Positions 1 through 7,299 of a stretch of DNA of 41,728 nucleotides are shown piece after piece. Both the position numbers and the translations under genes were made by a program. Source of the stretch: Pseudomonas sputi (GTDB lineage: Bacteria > Pseudomonadota > Gammaproteobacteria > Pseudomonadales > Pseudomonadaceae). Every line of letters begins with the position of its first letter. Position 1 is the stretch's first letter. Under the pieces are notes generated by a model that searched no databases, was not told the origin of the DNA, and was given only the letters and a program-made list of their open reading frames with translations. The stretch is from contig NZ_BQHI01000038.1 of assembly GCF_021603585.1 (NCBI RefSeq), positions 1 through 41,728 of the forward strand, read 5' to 3'.

Positions 1-120
1 AATGGAAATCAGGGTGATGACAATGAACGGATTGAGCCGGTAACGGGCGATCAGAACGATCAGGGCGATGATGGCAACGGCGGCGTACACCAGCAGCCAA
101 TAGCCGAAGGACGGTGTCAT
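1..120 (-). CDS. GntP-family permease (gluconate/H+ symporter type), N-terminal 40 residues only
   Basis: The gene runs off the left edge of the window, so only the first 40 codons are visible. The start is the ATG whose complement lies at 118-120, with an AGGAG Shine-Dalgarno about 7 bases upstream. The visible protein starts MTPSFGYWLLVYAAVAIIAL and continues into a second hydrophobic stretch after RYRLNPFIVITL. One transmembrane helix followed by a basic turn and an N-P-F-I-V-type start of helix 2 is how GntP-family gluconate permeases begin. The family imports gluconate or related sugar acids with protons across the inner membrane. The substrate cannot be settled from 40 residues, and another GntP paralogue is possible. 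Confidence 0.6.
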   Translation of the reverse strand, partial: MTPSFGYWLLVYAAVAIIALIVLIARYRLNPFIVITLISI

Positions 121-260
121 GCGGTACTCCTCGAAAGGGTCACGTTCGAATGGGTTGTGAAACTCATAAATCATTTCGAGATCGAGTTTTCAAACGCAGT
201 GAAAGTAATTTTCGTGGAGGGATAAGGGTTGTCGTTTTTGGGTATGTCTTGTCGCGAATA

Positions 261-287
261 ATGAAAATCGCGGGGTGGGATTTTCAT
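261..287. repeat. Perfect inverted repeat upstream of the GntP-type gene
   Basis: ATGAAAATC (261-269) and GATTTTCAT (279-287) are exact inverted copies separated by nine bases. The repeat lies about 140 bases upstream of the GntP-type permease start and about 90 bases upstream of the 53-codon gene. The arms are AT-rich in a GC-rich genome, and there is no following T-run. An operator is therefore more likely than a terminator, but no known consensus was recognised. Confidence 0.45.
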
Positions 288-320
288 GACCCGGCTGAAG
301 GTTTCGCCCAGACCACAAGG

Positions 321-348
321 TTTTCAACATCAGTCCAGGCGCTATACT
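321..348 (+). promoter_or_regulatory. Candidate sigma-70 promoter for the 53-codon gene
   Basis: TTTTCA (321-326) and TATACT (343-348) are separated by 16 bases. They resemble the -35 and -10 boxes and lie about 30 bases upstream of the ATG at 378. This is a consensus match only. Confidence 0.3.
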
Positions 349-377
349 CGGCAGACGCTTTCTATAGAGTTCCTGCC

Positions 378-539
378 ATGACTGCTCCGCGCCGCCGCCC
401 CAAAAAGCTCACTGCCGAAGCGTTGATACGTGCGATTGCCAGCTCGACAGCCATCGAAACGGGTCAGAGCGTTGAATCGATTGAACGCAAGCTGAAGCTC
501 AAGGACAGCAAGTTTCTGCATCTCTCTCTGGCCAAATGA
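378..539 (+). CDS. Small hypothetical protein (53 aa), convergent with the Fic gene
   Basis: The ATG at 378 opens a 53-codon gene that begins MTAPRRRPKKLTAEALIRAI. The N-terminus is strongly basic, and the rest should form one or two amphipathic helices. No family was recognised. It ends 9 bases from the stop codon of the convergently transcribed Fic gene. Residues 23-28 read S-T-A-I-E-T. That is close to the S/T-x-x-x-E-G/N inhibitory motif of Fic antitoxins of the VbhA/FicA type, but the last position is T instead of G or N. An antitoxin role is only a suggestion, because known Fic antitoxin genes usually lie upstream of and on the same strand as the toxin. A longer reading from 114 is possible but lacks a ribosome site and covers noncoding-looking sequence. 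Confidence 0.5.
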   Translation: MTAPRRRPKKLTAEALIRAIASSTAIETGQSVESIERKLKLKDSKFLHLSLAK

Positions 540-548
540 GATCGTCAC

Positions 549-1166
549 TCAAGTCCACAATGCCTGCCGAACCCAATACTCCATGGGTTCGTAATTGCAA
601 TTCAGCCCTTGGTTGATTGCCGCAAAATAAGCCTCTTTGTTTCGCTCCCAAATGCTGTAGTCGAGCGGTACATACCCCGCCTGCACCGCCATGACATCCG
701 CCAACAATCGCGACAGACGCCCATTACCCTCGCGAAATGGATGAATCAGGATGAACTCCACGTGCGTGACAGCGATGGCGTGGATCAGGTTTTCATCCAG
801 ATCAGGCTTGCAAGGTGTGTACTTGCCAAGACAGTCCCTCTCGAAACCATCAAGCAGTCGGGGAATCTGCGGTGCTGCGGCAAAGAAAAAGCCGTCCTTG
901 CCCATATTCACCGCTCGCACGTCGCCGGCCCATGAATAGAGATTGCCCAACCAGTGTCGGTGCCACTCTTTCAGGTCCTGAATGGTTAATGGCCGATTTG
1001 GCAAATGCTCGATGAGCACGAACTGGTACAACTTTTCCAACAGGATGAGCTCTGCGTCATCCATGTCTTCAGGATCGGTTATCCCTAATTTATTGCTCAG
1101 TACCTGTTCGTCGGAGCCTGGTTCATAAGAACTTTGCGAGCCCTCGGCATCATAACGATCAACCAT
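549..1166 (-). CDS. Fic-domain protein (AMPylator-type nucleotidyltransferase)
   Basis: The 205-residue protein has the complete Fic active-site motif HPFREGNGR at about residues 142-150. In this family the His is the catalytic base and the G-N-G-R part binds the triphosphate of ATP. A flap region around G-K-D-G-F-F-F (about 89-95) would position the target side chain. Fic enzymes usually move AMP onto a hydroxyl residue of a target protein; the target here is unknown. The start at 1166 is chosen because AGGAGGGG lies 5-6 bases upstream; a reading that begins at 1271 would run through the terminator at 1245-1268. No S/T-x-x-x-E-G/N self-inhibition motif was found in the N-terminal part, so regulation by a separate partner is plausible. 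The convergent 53-codon gene is the nearest candidate. Confidence 0.85.
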   Translation of the reverse strand: MVDRYDAEGSQSSYEPGSDEQVLSNKLGITDPEDMDDAELILLEKLYQFVLIEHLPNRPLTIQDLKEWHRHWLGNLYSWAGDVRAVNMGKDGFFFAAAPQIPRLLDGFERDCLGKYTPCKPDLDENLIHAIAVTHVEFILIHPFREGNGRLSRLLADVMAVQAGYVPLDYSIWERNKEAYFAAINQGLNCNYEPMEYWVRQALWT

Positions 1167-1234
1167 CCTTGCCCCTCCTGATGCCACTGAACATTGAAAA
1201 GCGCCGGGGATTTGCCCCGATGCCAGGACAAATC

Positions 1235-1268
1235 CAAAAACACAAACGGCTGCCCAAAGGCAGCCGTT
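1235..1268 (-). terminator. Intrinsic terminator of the SDR gene
   Basis: AACGGCTGCC (1245-1254) pairs exactly with GGCAGCCGTT (1259-1268) around a 4-base loop. On the minus strand the stem is followed by a T-rich tract (complement of 1235-1240). It lies 40 bases downstream of the stop codon at 1309 and separates the SDR gene from the Fic gene. Confidence 0.85.
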
Positions 1269-1308
1269 CACAGGTTAGTCGCAAAGCCCTCTCGGGTTTA
1301 ATCAACCC

Positions 1309-2202
1309 TCACACCATTTCGTTACGAATCCATTCAACCACCGACGTGCGCTTCGGCGCCCAGCCGAGCAGTTCGCGGGCGTGTTTGCCGCGGACGCGGC
1401 TGTTGGAGCCGAGGCCGTAGTTGGCCATTTCGTAGCCCCACTCGGCTTCGGCGTCTTTCAACGGCCAGTCTTGTGGCTGGCCCAGATTCAGGGCCTGGGC
1501 CATGGCGGTGGTCATGTCGATGAACGAAGCTTCGCCGCTTTCGACGAAGTAGAAGGTGCCCGGGACGTTTTTGCTCAGGGCCAGCAAGTACAACGCCACC
1601 ACGTCGTCGATGTGCACGTTGGACCAGATGTTCTGGCCGGTGCCGACGTGACGCACCACGCCGCTTTTGCGAGCCTGCTTCAGCAGACGCGGCAACTGCA
1701 CGCTGTCGCGATTGACGCCCAGGCTGTGGCCGTAGATCAGGGTGTTGCAGATGACGGCCGAGTTCACGCCGTCCTGCGCGGCGGCGAGGATCAGGTTGTC
1801 GATGGCCACCCGTGCGGCCTTGTCGACGGTGGGCTCCGGCAGGTTGTCTTCGAAGTAGATGACGTCGCTGGATTTGCCGCCCGAGGCGTCGCCGACGATG
1901 CTCGACCCGCTGGTGTGCAGGAACACTTTGTTTGAGCCGCGCAGGGCATCGAGCAAGGCTTCGACCGCGCCGCGATGGTCGCTGCTGGCGGCGTTGATCA
2001 CGGCGTCGGCGGCGCGGGCCTGTTCGGCCAGCAATGCGTTGTCGTCGAGGGTGCCGATCACCGGGGTGATGCCCAGCGCTTTCAGTTCATCGGCCTGTTC
2101 GGCGCTGCGTACAAGACCAGTGACGGTGTGACCGGCCTGGACCAGACCGGTGGCGATAGAGCCGCCGATAAAACCGGCAGCGCCGGTGACGAATACGTTC
2201 AT
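1309..2202 (-). CDS. NAD(P)-dependent epimerase/dehydratase-family SDR oxidoreductase
   Basis: The 297-residue protein opens MNVFVTGAAGFIGGSIATGL, a Rossmann fold with the T-G-x-x-G-x-x-G nucleotide-binding loop of extended or atypical SDRs. Later segments (about residues 125-160 and T-L-I-Y-G-H near 165) follow the epimerase/dehydratase fold. The usual Y-x-x-x-K catalytic pair is not clear, because the Tyr is followed by G-H-S-L. The substrate cannot be named. The ATG at 2202 is used because GGGAG lies just upstream and the Rossmann strand begins there. A lysR gene on the same strand lies 103 bases upstream, so the SDR may be read from its own promoter or with that gene. Confidence 0.75.
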   Translation of the reverse strand: MNVFVTGAAGFIGGSIATGLVQAGHTVTGLVRSAEQADELKALGITPVIGTLDDNALLAEQARAADAVINAASSDHRGAVEALLDALRGSNKVFLHTSGSSIVGDASGGKSSDVIYFEDNLPEPTVDKAARVAIDNLILAAAQDGVNSAVICNTLIYGHSLGVNRDSVQLPRLLKQARKSGVVRHVGTGQNIWSNVHIDDVVALYLLALSKNVPGTFYFVESGEASFIDMTTAMAQALNLGQPQDWPLKDAEAEWGYEMANYGLGSNSRVRGKHARELLGWAPKRTSVVEWIRNEMV

Positions 2203-2305
2203 GGAGAAACTCCCTGCGTGGATAAGTGATGGAGCGAGTATCGACCGGCGAACCCGGTGGAAAAACCCGCCCACAACCAAATCACTGTTGCGCAGGGATC
2301 ACGAA

Positions 2306-3217
2306 TCAGCCCTTGAAATCAGCGCTGGCGTAAGCCGCCAGTTTGCTCTGGATGAAATCCAGGAAGCACTGAATGCGCAGCGCCAGCTGCGAGTTGCGGT
2401 AGTACACCGCGTTGATCGGCTGGCGATAACCGCTGTTGAACTCCGCCAGCAACACCTTGAGGCGCCCGGCACGCATGTCGTCGATGGTCATGAAATGCGA
2501 GAGGCAGGCGATGCCCTGGCCTTCCAGTGCGAGATGGCGAACCGTCTCGCCGCTGGAGGCGCTGATCGCCGGGGTGATCGGCCAGCGGTCGCCGTGCACG
2601 TAACGCAACGGCCACTGGTTGAGGCCTTCGTTCTGGGTGAAGCCGAGCAAGGTGTGTTCGCTCAGATCGGCCACTTCCAGCGGCGTGCCGTGTTTCTCCA
2701 GATAGGCGGGACTGGCCACGATCAACAGCGGACTGCAACCGAGCGAACGGGCATGCAACGTCGAATCGGCGAGGGTGCCGATGCGGATGGCGACGTCGGT
2801 GCTTTGTTCCAGCAGGTCAATGATCAGGTCGTTGCTGTTGAGTTCGAGCTGGATGTCCGGGTACAGCCGGCGGAATTCGTCGATGTACGGCACGACGGCG
2901 TGGAGCATGAACGGCGACGCGGCGTTGATGCGCAGCCGTCCCGAGGGCGTCTGCTGGCGTGAAGAAAGGCGCTCTTCGAGTTGATCCATCTGGTCGAGGA
3001 TCAACTTGGCCTGTTCGAAGAAATACTTGCCTTCTTCGGTCAGGTCCATGCGCCGTGTGGTGCGGTTGATCAGCGTGGTGTCGAGCTTGGCTTCCAGCCG
3101 CGACAGCGTGCGGCTGACCGCCGACGGCGTCTGTCCGACCTGCTCGGCAGCGGCGGAGATCGAACCGCATTCGATCACGCAGACGAAAATCTGCAACTCA
3201 TCGGATCTGGCTTTCAC
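2306..3217 (-). CDS. LysR-family transcriptional regulator
   Basis: This 303-residue regulator has an N-terminal winged helix-turn-helix (about residues 6-65, S-A-A-A-E-Q-V-G-Q-T-P-S-A-V-S-R-T) and a C-terminal periplasmic-binding-like effector domain (about 90-295). It belongs to the CrgA-like LysR group often found next to quinone reductases and dehydrogenases. A GTG at 3217 is chosen as start because GAGGA lies 5 bases upstream and homologues start at K-A-R-S-D-E-L-Q. An ATG at 3250 would add 11 residues without a good ribosome site. It lies 60 bases downstream of mdaB on the same strand and 103 bases upstream of the SDR gene, so those two are its likeliest targets. Confidence 0.85.
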   Translation of the reverse strand: MKARSDELQIFVCVIECGSISAAAEQVGQTPSAVSRTLSRLEAKLDTTLINRTTRRMDLTEEGKYFFEQAKLILDQMDQLEERLSSRQQTPSGRLRINAASPFMLHAVVPYIDEFRRLYPDIQLELNSNDLIIDLLEQSTDVAIRIGTLADSTLHARSLGCSPLLIVASPAYLEKHGTPLEVADLSEHTLLGFTQNEGLNQWPLRYVHGDRWPITPAISASSGETVRHLALEGQGIACLSHFMTIDDMRAGRLKVLLAEFNSGYRQPINAVYYRNSQLALRIQCFLDFIQSKLAAYASADFKG

Positions 3218-3277
3218 GGGTGTCCTCGAATCGAAAGGCCTGCTGCGCAAGCTCAGGCCTTCGATAGTAGCCGAGCG

Positions 3278-3868
3278 TCAGGCCTTGAGGCCAAACACCT
3301 CGCTCAGATGCTGCTCGTAGCGCGCCACATCCGCTTCGATGTTCGGGCGCTTCATCACGTCCACGCAGAGGAAGGTTGGCAGGCCGGTCATGCCGAGGAA
3401 CTGGTTGGCCTTGTGGAACGGGAAGTACACGGCGTCCACGCCTTTGGCTTCGAAGAAGTCGGTCGGGTCATCGAACGCCTGCTGCGGCGCGTTCCAGGTC
3501 AGCGACAGCATGTATTGCTTGCCGTGGATCAGACCGCCGCTGCCGTACTTCTGCGAAGCATCCGAACGGGTACGGCCATCACTGGCGTAGAGGCTGCCGT
3601 GGCCTTCGGTGAAGACTTCGTCGATGTACTTTTTCACGGTCCACGGCGCGCCCATCCACCAGCCCGGCATCTGATAAATGATCACGTCGGCCCAGAGGAA
3701 TTTGGCGACTTCTTCGGCGACGTCGTACCCCTCGTCGATGAAGGTGGTCTTGACGTCGACGCCGCCACGATCCAGCACGCTCAGCGCCGCTTCGTGCAGG
3801 GTGGTGTTGTAGCGACCGTCGGAGTGGGCGAATTTTTTACCGCCATTGAGCAACAGCACTTTTATCAT
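3278..3868 (-). CDS. mdaB: NAD(P)H:quinone oxidoreductase, MdaB type
   Basis: The 196-residue flavodoxin-fold protein opens with the FMN/FAD-binding strand and loop (M-I-K-V-L-L-L-N-G-G-K-K-F) and keeps the MdaB/NQO block Y-Q-M-P-G-W-W-M-G-A-P-W near residue 70. Length and motifs match MdaB, a cytosolic flavoenzyme that reduces quinones by two electrons and so avoids semiquinone radicals. It is divergent from a YgiN-like monooxygenase gene 202 bases away. In E. coli mdaB and ygiN are neighbours and their products have been proposed to form a quinone redox cycle, so the pairing supports both calls. A lysR gene follows on the same strand. Confidence 0.9.
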   Translation of the reverse strand: MIKVLLLNGGKKFAHSDGRYNTTLHEAALSVLDRGGVDVKTTFIDEGYDVAEEVAKFLWADVIIYQMPGWWMGAPWTVKKYIDEVFTEGHGSLYASDGRTRSDASQKYGSGGLIHGKQYMLSLTWNAPQQAFDDPTDFFEAKGVDAVYFPFHKANQFLGMTGLPTFLCVDVMKRPNIEADVARYEQHLSEVFGLKA

Positions 3869-4070
3869 GGGTGAGCCTCGATCGGATTCCGATGCGCAGC
3901 GCAGAGCGCTGGATGGAGAAGGGAAAAATGGAATGGCGGCAGATTAACGATCCGCCTCGCGCGGAATAAGCACCGGTTACGCAAAATTCATTTGAGTAAA
4001 ACGCACGAATCGAACGCCGATTGTTGCCGTAGGATTGGCCGCCATCTGAATCTGAATGGAGTTTTTTGCG

Positions 4071-4385
4071 ATGAGCGAACGCCAGGGTTTCATCCTGCAC
4101 GCCAAGACCCGACCGGAAAAAGCCGAGGCCTTCGAAGCGTTTTTCCGCGCTTATGTCGAACCGAGCCGCGCCGAACCCGGCTGCATCGAGTACCACATGC
4201 TGCGCGACCAGGAAGACCCGACCCTGTTCATCTTCTACGAGATCTGGGAAAGCCAGGCACATCTGGACGTGCACTCGAACCTGCCGCACATGCAGCAGTT
4301 TCTGGCCCAGCGCATGGAATACCTGGAGCGGGATTTCGATATCCGCCCGATTGAAATGCTCAGCGCGTCGTCCGCTAACCGCTGA
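4071..4385 (+). CDS. Antibiotic biosynthesis monooxygenase (ABM) domain protein, YgiN-like
   Basis: The 104-residue protein is a single dimeric alpha/beta ABM domain. Diagnostic features are the strand H-A-K-T-R-P-E-K, the E-P-G-C-I-E-Y-H block and F-I-F-Y-E-I-W-E-S, followed by an L-P-H-M-Q-Q-F helix. ABM proteins are cofactor-free oxygenases or quinol monooxygenases such as YgiN. The divergent mdaB gene makes a quinone/quinol role likely. The ATG at 4071 is preferred over 4056 because a GGAG element lies about 10 bases upstream and homologues begin M-S-E-R-Q-G-F. The last 11 bases overlap the end of the convergent TauE/SafE gene. Confidence 0.85.
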   Translation: MSERQGFILHAKTRPEKAEAFEAFFRAYVEPSRAEPGCIEYHMLRDQEDPTLFIFYEIWESQAHLDVHSNLPHMQQFLAQRMEYLERDFDIRPIEMLSASSANR

Positions 4386-5139
4386 TCAGCAGATGGGCGC
4401 CGAGCGCGCCCAGACCGATGAAGAACACTCGCTTGAACAGCACGGCGCTGATGCGCTGGCGCAGCCATTGGCCGAGCAGCATGCCGAGGACAGCGGGAAT
4501 CAGGGCCAGCAGCGAGGCGCTCAATTCTGCGCCGCCGAGCGACCCGCGCCAGAGCAATCCGCCGGCCAATGCCAGGGTCGACACGGTGAAGGACAGGCCC
4601 AGCGCCTGCACCAGTTCATCGCGGCTCAAGCCCAGGGCCTGCATGTACGGGACAGCGGGAATCACGAACACACCCGTGGCCGAAGTGATGACGCCGGTGA
4701 TCACGCCACACAGCGGACCAAGCCACGGTTCATGGCGGCGACTGACACGCAGCGCCGGCAGGAACAATCCACTCAGCGCATAGAGCAACAACGCCGCGCC
4801 GAGCCCGCGCACTACCCAATGCCCGCCCGCCATGCCGATCCATAAGGTGCCAACAGCCGTGCCGAGAAAGATCGCCAACAGCATCGGCCACAAGCGTTTC
4901 ACCAGCCCCTGCAAATGCCCGCCGAACGCCAGTTGCCAGACGTTGGTGAGGGTCGCCGGAATGATCAGCAACGCCGCAGCCTGCGACGGTGCCATAGCCA
5001 GACCGAGCAGACCCATGGCGACAGTGGGCAGGCCGAGACCGATCACGCCCTTGATCACGCCAGCGACGACAAACGTCGCGATCACCAGCAATGACAGGGC
5101 CAGTCCGAGGTGTTGATAGAAATCTGCGAGTGCGCTCAT
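4375..5139 (-). CDS. TauE/SafE-family membrane transporter
   Basis: The 254-residue protein is almost wholly hydrophobic, with about eight predicted membrane helices. It has the family block V-I-K-G-V-I-G-L-G-L-P-T near residue 30 and a second glycine-rich copy in the C-terminal half (V-I-T-G-V-I-T-S-A-T-G-V-F). These are the paired repeats of the TauE/SafE (DUF81) family of inner-membrane exporters of sulfite, sulfoacetate or other organic anions. The substrate is not deducible. It is transcribed divergently from a lysR gene 82 bases away, which is its probable regulator. Confidence 0.85.
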   Translation of the reverse strand: MSALADFYQHLGLALSLLVIATFVVAGVIKGVIGLGLPTVAMGLLGLAMAPSQAAALLIIPATLTNVWQLAFGGHLQGLVKRLWPMLLAIFLGTAVGTLWIGMAGGHWVVRGLGAALLLYALSGLFLPALRVSRRHEPWLGPLCGVITGVITSATGVFVIPAVPYMQALGLSRDELVQALGLSFTVSTLALAGGLLWRGSLGGAELSASLLALIPAVLGMLLGQWLRQRISAVLFKRVFFIGLGALGAHLLISG

Positions 5140-5221
5140 GGCGATACTGTGCGCCTGCGCGGATGAACTGAAAATCTGTCATACACTGAGGCAGCCTCTC
5201 TCTCAGCAAGAGTCACGACCG

Positions 5222-6103
5222 ATGCACTTCGACCTCACCGACCTGCGCCTGTACCTGCACATTATCGACAGCGGCAACATCACCGCCGGCGCTGCGCGCA
5301 GTCATCTGTCGCTGGCGGCGGCCAGTGCGCGGATCCGGGCGATGGAAGCGTCGCTGGGCACCGAGTTTCTTGAGCGCGGGCGCCGTGGTGTCACACCGAC
5401 GCCGGCCGGCAAAGCCCTGGCGCAACATGCGCGGGTGTTGCTGCAACAGGCCGAACGTCTGCAACAGGATCTGGCCGAATACGCGCGCGGCGTCAAAGGC
5501 CAGGTGCGCTTGCTGTGCAACACCACGGCGCTCAGCGAATACCTGCCGGAGGTGCTGGCGGATTTCCTGCGCGAGCACCCAAACCTCGACATCGATCTGC
5601 AGGAACTGCCCAGCGCCCGCATCACGCATGCCTTGCGTCAGGGCGCGGCGGATCTGGGCATTGTGTCCGACGCGATCGACACCACCGACTTGCAGACCCG
5701 AGCCTTTCGCGATGATCCGCTGGTGCTGATTCTGCCTTTGGATCATCCGCTGTCTGACGCGACCGAAGTCAGTTTCAGCGACGCACTGCGCCATGACTTT
5801 GTCGGGCTGCACGTCGACAGCGCGCTGGCGGTGTACCTGGAAGAACAGGCCCTGCACAGCGGCTCGCGGATGCAGATCCGCATCCGCGCCGATGGTTTCG
5901 ACGGGGTGATGCGCATGGTGGCCCGAGGTGCCGGTCTGGGTATCGTGCCGCTGGCGGCGGTTCAGCGCGCCGCGCCGCAAGCCTTCAAGACCCTGCCGAT
6001 GAATGAAGGCTGGGCGATGCGCAAACTGTTGCTGTGCGCCCGGGACTTCGCCGCCCTCCCCGCTTATGCCCGCGCCGTGCTCGACGCCTTGACTCTGCCC
6101 TGA
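5222..6103 (+). CDS. LysR-family transcriptional regulator, divergent from the TauE/SafE gene
   Basis: The 293-residue protein has an N-terminal winged helix-turn-helix (about residues 5-65, with I-T-A-G-A-A-R-S-H-L-S-L-A-A-A-S-A-R-I) and a type 2 periplasmic-binding-like effector domain (about 90-290). The start at 5222 is used because the LysR domain begins there (M-H-F-D-L-T-D-L-R-L). A reading from 5138 would cross the promoter region and add residues absent from the family. The divergent arrangement over 82 bases is the classic layout for a LysR protein that controls the facing transporter gene and itself. The effector is unknown. Confidence 0.87.
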   Translation: MHFDLTDLRLYLHIIDSGNITAGAARSHLSLAAASARIRAMEASLGTEFLERGRRGVTPTPAGKALAQHARVLLQQAERLQQDLAEYARGVKGQVRLLCNTTALSEYLPEVLADFLREHPNLDIDLQELPSARITHALRQGAADLGIVSDAIDTTDLQTRAFRDDPLVLILPLDHPLSDATEVSFSDALRHDFVGLHVDSALAVYLEEQALHSGSRMQIRIRADGFDGVMRMVARGAGLGIVPLAAVQRAAPQAFKTLPMNEGWAMRKLLLCARDFAALPAYARAVLDALTLP

Positions 6104-6145
6104 GGGGCAGACTTTACCCTTGGGGTTTCTTCCTCAGGGGCAGTC

Positions 6146-6724
6146 ATGATGGGCAAGCGGATTTTGTTGATTCTCGGCCATCCATCCAGCGAAAGTTTTT
6201 GCGCGGCACTGGCCGGACGTTACGCTCAATCGGCCCGCGCGGCCGGGCACGAGGTGCGGGAAATCGCCCTCGGCCAACTGGATTTCGACCCGATCCTGCG
6301 CGAAGGTTACCGTCAGGTTCAGACCCTTGAACCGGATCTGCTCCAGGCCCAGGCCGACCTGCTGTGGGCCGAACACCTGACGCTGGTGTACCCGATCTGG
6401 TGGGGTGGAATTCCGGCGCTGCTCAAAGGTTTTTTCGACCGGATCCTGCTCCCCGGTTTCGCGTTCAAATACCGCGAGGGCAAAGCGTTTCCCGACAAAC
6501 TCTTGCACGGTCGCAGCGCCCACTTGCTGGTCACCATGGACACGCCGCCCTGGTATTACCGCTGGATCTATCGCATGCCCGGCCTGCACGAAGTGCGAAG
6601 GAACACGTTGGCGTTCTGCGGGATCGAACCGCGCCGGACACTGACCTTCGGGCCGGTGCTCGGCGCCAGCGACCATCAGCGTGAAACCTGGCTGAAACAG
6701 GCCGGATCGATTGCCCGCCATTGA
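6146..6724 (+). CDS. Flavodoxin-fold NAD(P)H oxidoreductase (NQO1/KefF-like)
   Basis: The 192-residue protein begins with the flavin-phosphate loop I-L-G-H-P-S-S-E-S-F-C and contains V-Y-P-I-W-W-G-G-I-P-A-L-L-K-G-F-F-D-R near residue 85, which is diagnostic for the NQO1/MdaB/KefF group. These enzymes reduce quinones or other electrophiles with NAD(P)H. An AGGGG element lies about 8 bases upstream of tandem ATG codons, so 6149 is an equally possible start. A MerR-family gene follows after 51 bases on the same strand, which suggests a small stress-response unit. It is a second, distinct quinone-reductase-like gene besides mdaB. Confidence 0.85.
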   Translation: MMGKRILLILGHPSSESFCAALAGRYAQSARAAGHEVREIALGQLDFDPILREGYRQVQTLEPDLLQAQADLLWAEHLTLVYPIWWGGIPALLKGFFDRILLPGFAFKYREGKAFPDKLLHGRSAHLLVTMDTPPWYYRWIYRMPGLHEVRRNTLAFCGIEPRRTLTFGPVLGASDHQRETWLKQAGSIARH

Positions 6725-6775
6725 GTTTTCCGCTATTGGTGCGCATGCCCGCTGACGGAGAAAAGGGATTTGCAC

Positions 6776-7153
6776 ATGTACATCGGCCAGGCCGCACAGC
6801 GTTCGGGAACCACGATCAAGACCATCCGCCATTACGAATCGATCGGCCTGCTGCCCCAGGCCCCGCGCCAGGGTAAATACCGGGTTTACGACCCGCAGAC
6901 GGTCGAACTGCTGAGCTTTATCAAATGCGCACAGGGGCTGGGTTTTCGCCTCAGGGAATTGCAGGCGATCTTTGCCGGCCAACCGGAACTGACGCCCTAT
7001 GAAAAGGCCCGCCGCGCGATTGCCGGCAAGCAACAGGAGATCGTGGCGCAGCTGATGAAACTCACCCGACAGCAAGAGGAACTGAGCGCGCTGGAGGCCA
7101 GTCTGGAACACGCGCAACAGCAATGCCTGTCGAGGGTATCGATCGCAAAATAA
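6776..7153 (+). CDS. MerR-family transcriptional regulator
   Basis: This 125-residue protein has the MerR winged helix-turn-helix at its N-terminus (M-Y-I-G-Q-A-A-Q-R-S-G, then T-I-R-H-Y-E-S-I-G-L-L-P and Y-R-V-Y at about residues 1-40) and a long C-terminal dimerisation coiled coil (about 80-118). Only one Cys is present near the C-terminus (C-L-S-R-V), so the Cys pairs of metal-sensing MerR proteins are missing and a redox or organic effector is more likely. The ATG at 6776 is favoured over TTG 6770 because of an AAGGGA element 9 bases upstream. The neighbouring oxidoreductase is the probable target. Confidence 0.88.
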   Translation: MYIGQAAQRSGTTIKTIRHYESIGLLPQAPRQGKYRVYDPQTVELLSFIKCAQGLGFRLRELQAIFAGQPELTPYEKARRAIAGKQQEIVAQLMKLTRQQEELSALEASLEHAQQQCLSRVSIAK

Positions 7154-7167
7154 GCACAAGGAATAGC

Positions 7168-7195
7168 TTGCAAGGTACGGATACATACGTACTAT
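7168..7195 (+). promoter_or_regulatory. Promoter with embedded GTAC operator, site 1 (flavin reductase)
   Basis: TTGCAA (7168-7173) and TACTAT (7190-7195) form a -35/-10 pair with 16-base spacing. Between them lies GTACG-GATACATA-CGTAC (7175-7192), a perfect 5-base inverted repeat with an 8-base spacer. It matches the operators at 16335-16360 and 17422-17441 in arm sequence, spacing, internal TACA and position relative to the promoter boxes. The flavin reductase starts about 105 bases downstream. A repressor bound here would cover the -10 box. Confidence 0.65.
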
Positions 7196-7299
7196 ATCGC
7201 CAGAGCGAACGTGTTGCCCGATACCCGTTTTCGCACAACGACAACGGACAAGGAAGAACGGATCGGCTCCATTAAACCTACATGGAATGAGGTGACGCG

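Noticed and set aside
6095-6110. CTGCCC-TGAG-GGGCAG hairpin as terminator of the lysR gene at 5222-6103
   Set aside because: The stem is only six bases, overlaps the stop codon and has no good T-run; too weak to call.
7175-7192. The GTAC palindromes as LysR or LuxR boxes
   Set aside because: The even-length symmetry does not fit T-N11-A, and the arms do not match the usual CT-N12-AG lux-type pattern. The regulator is left unnamed.
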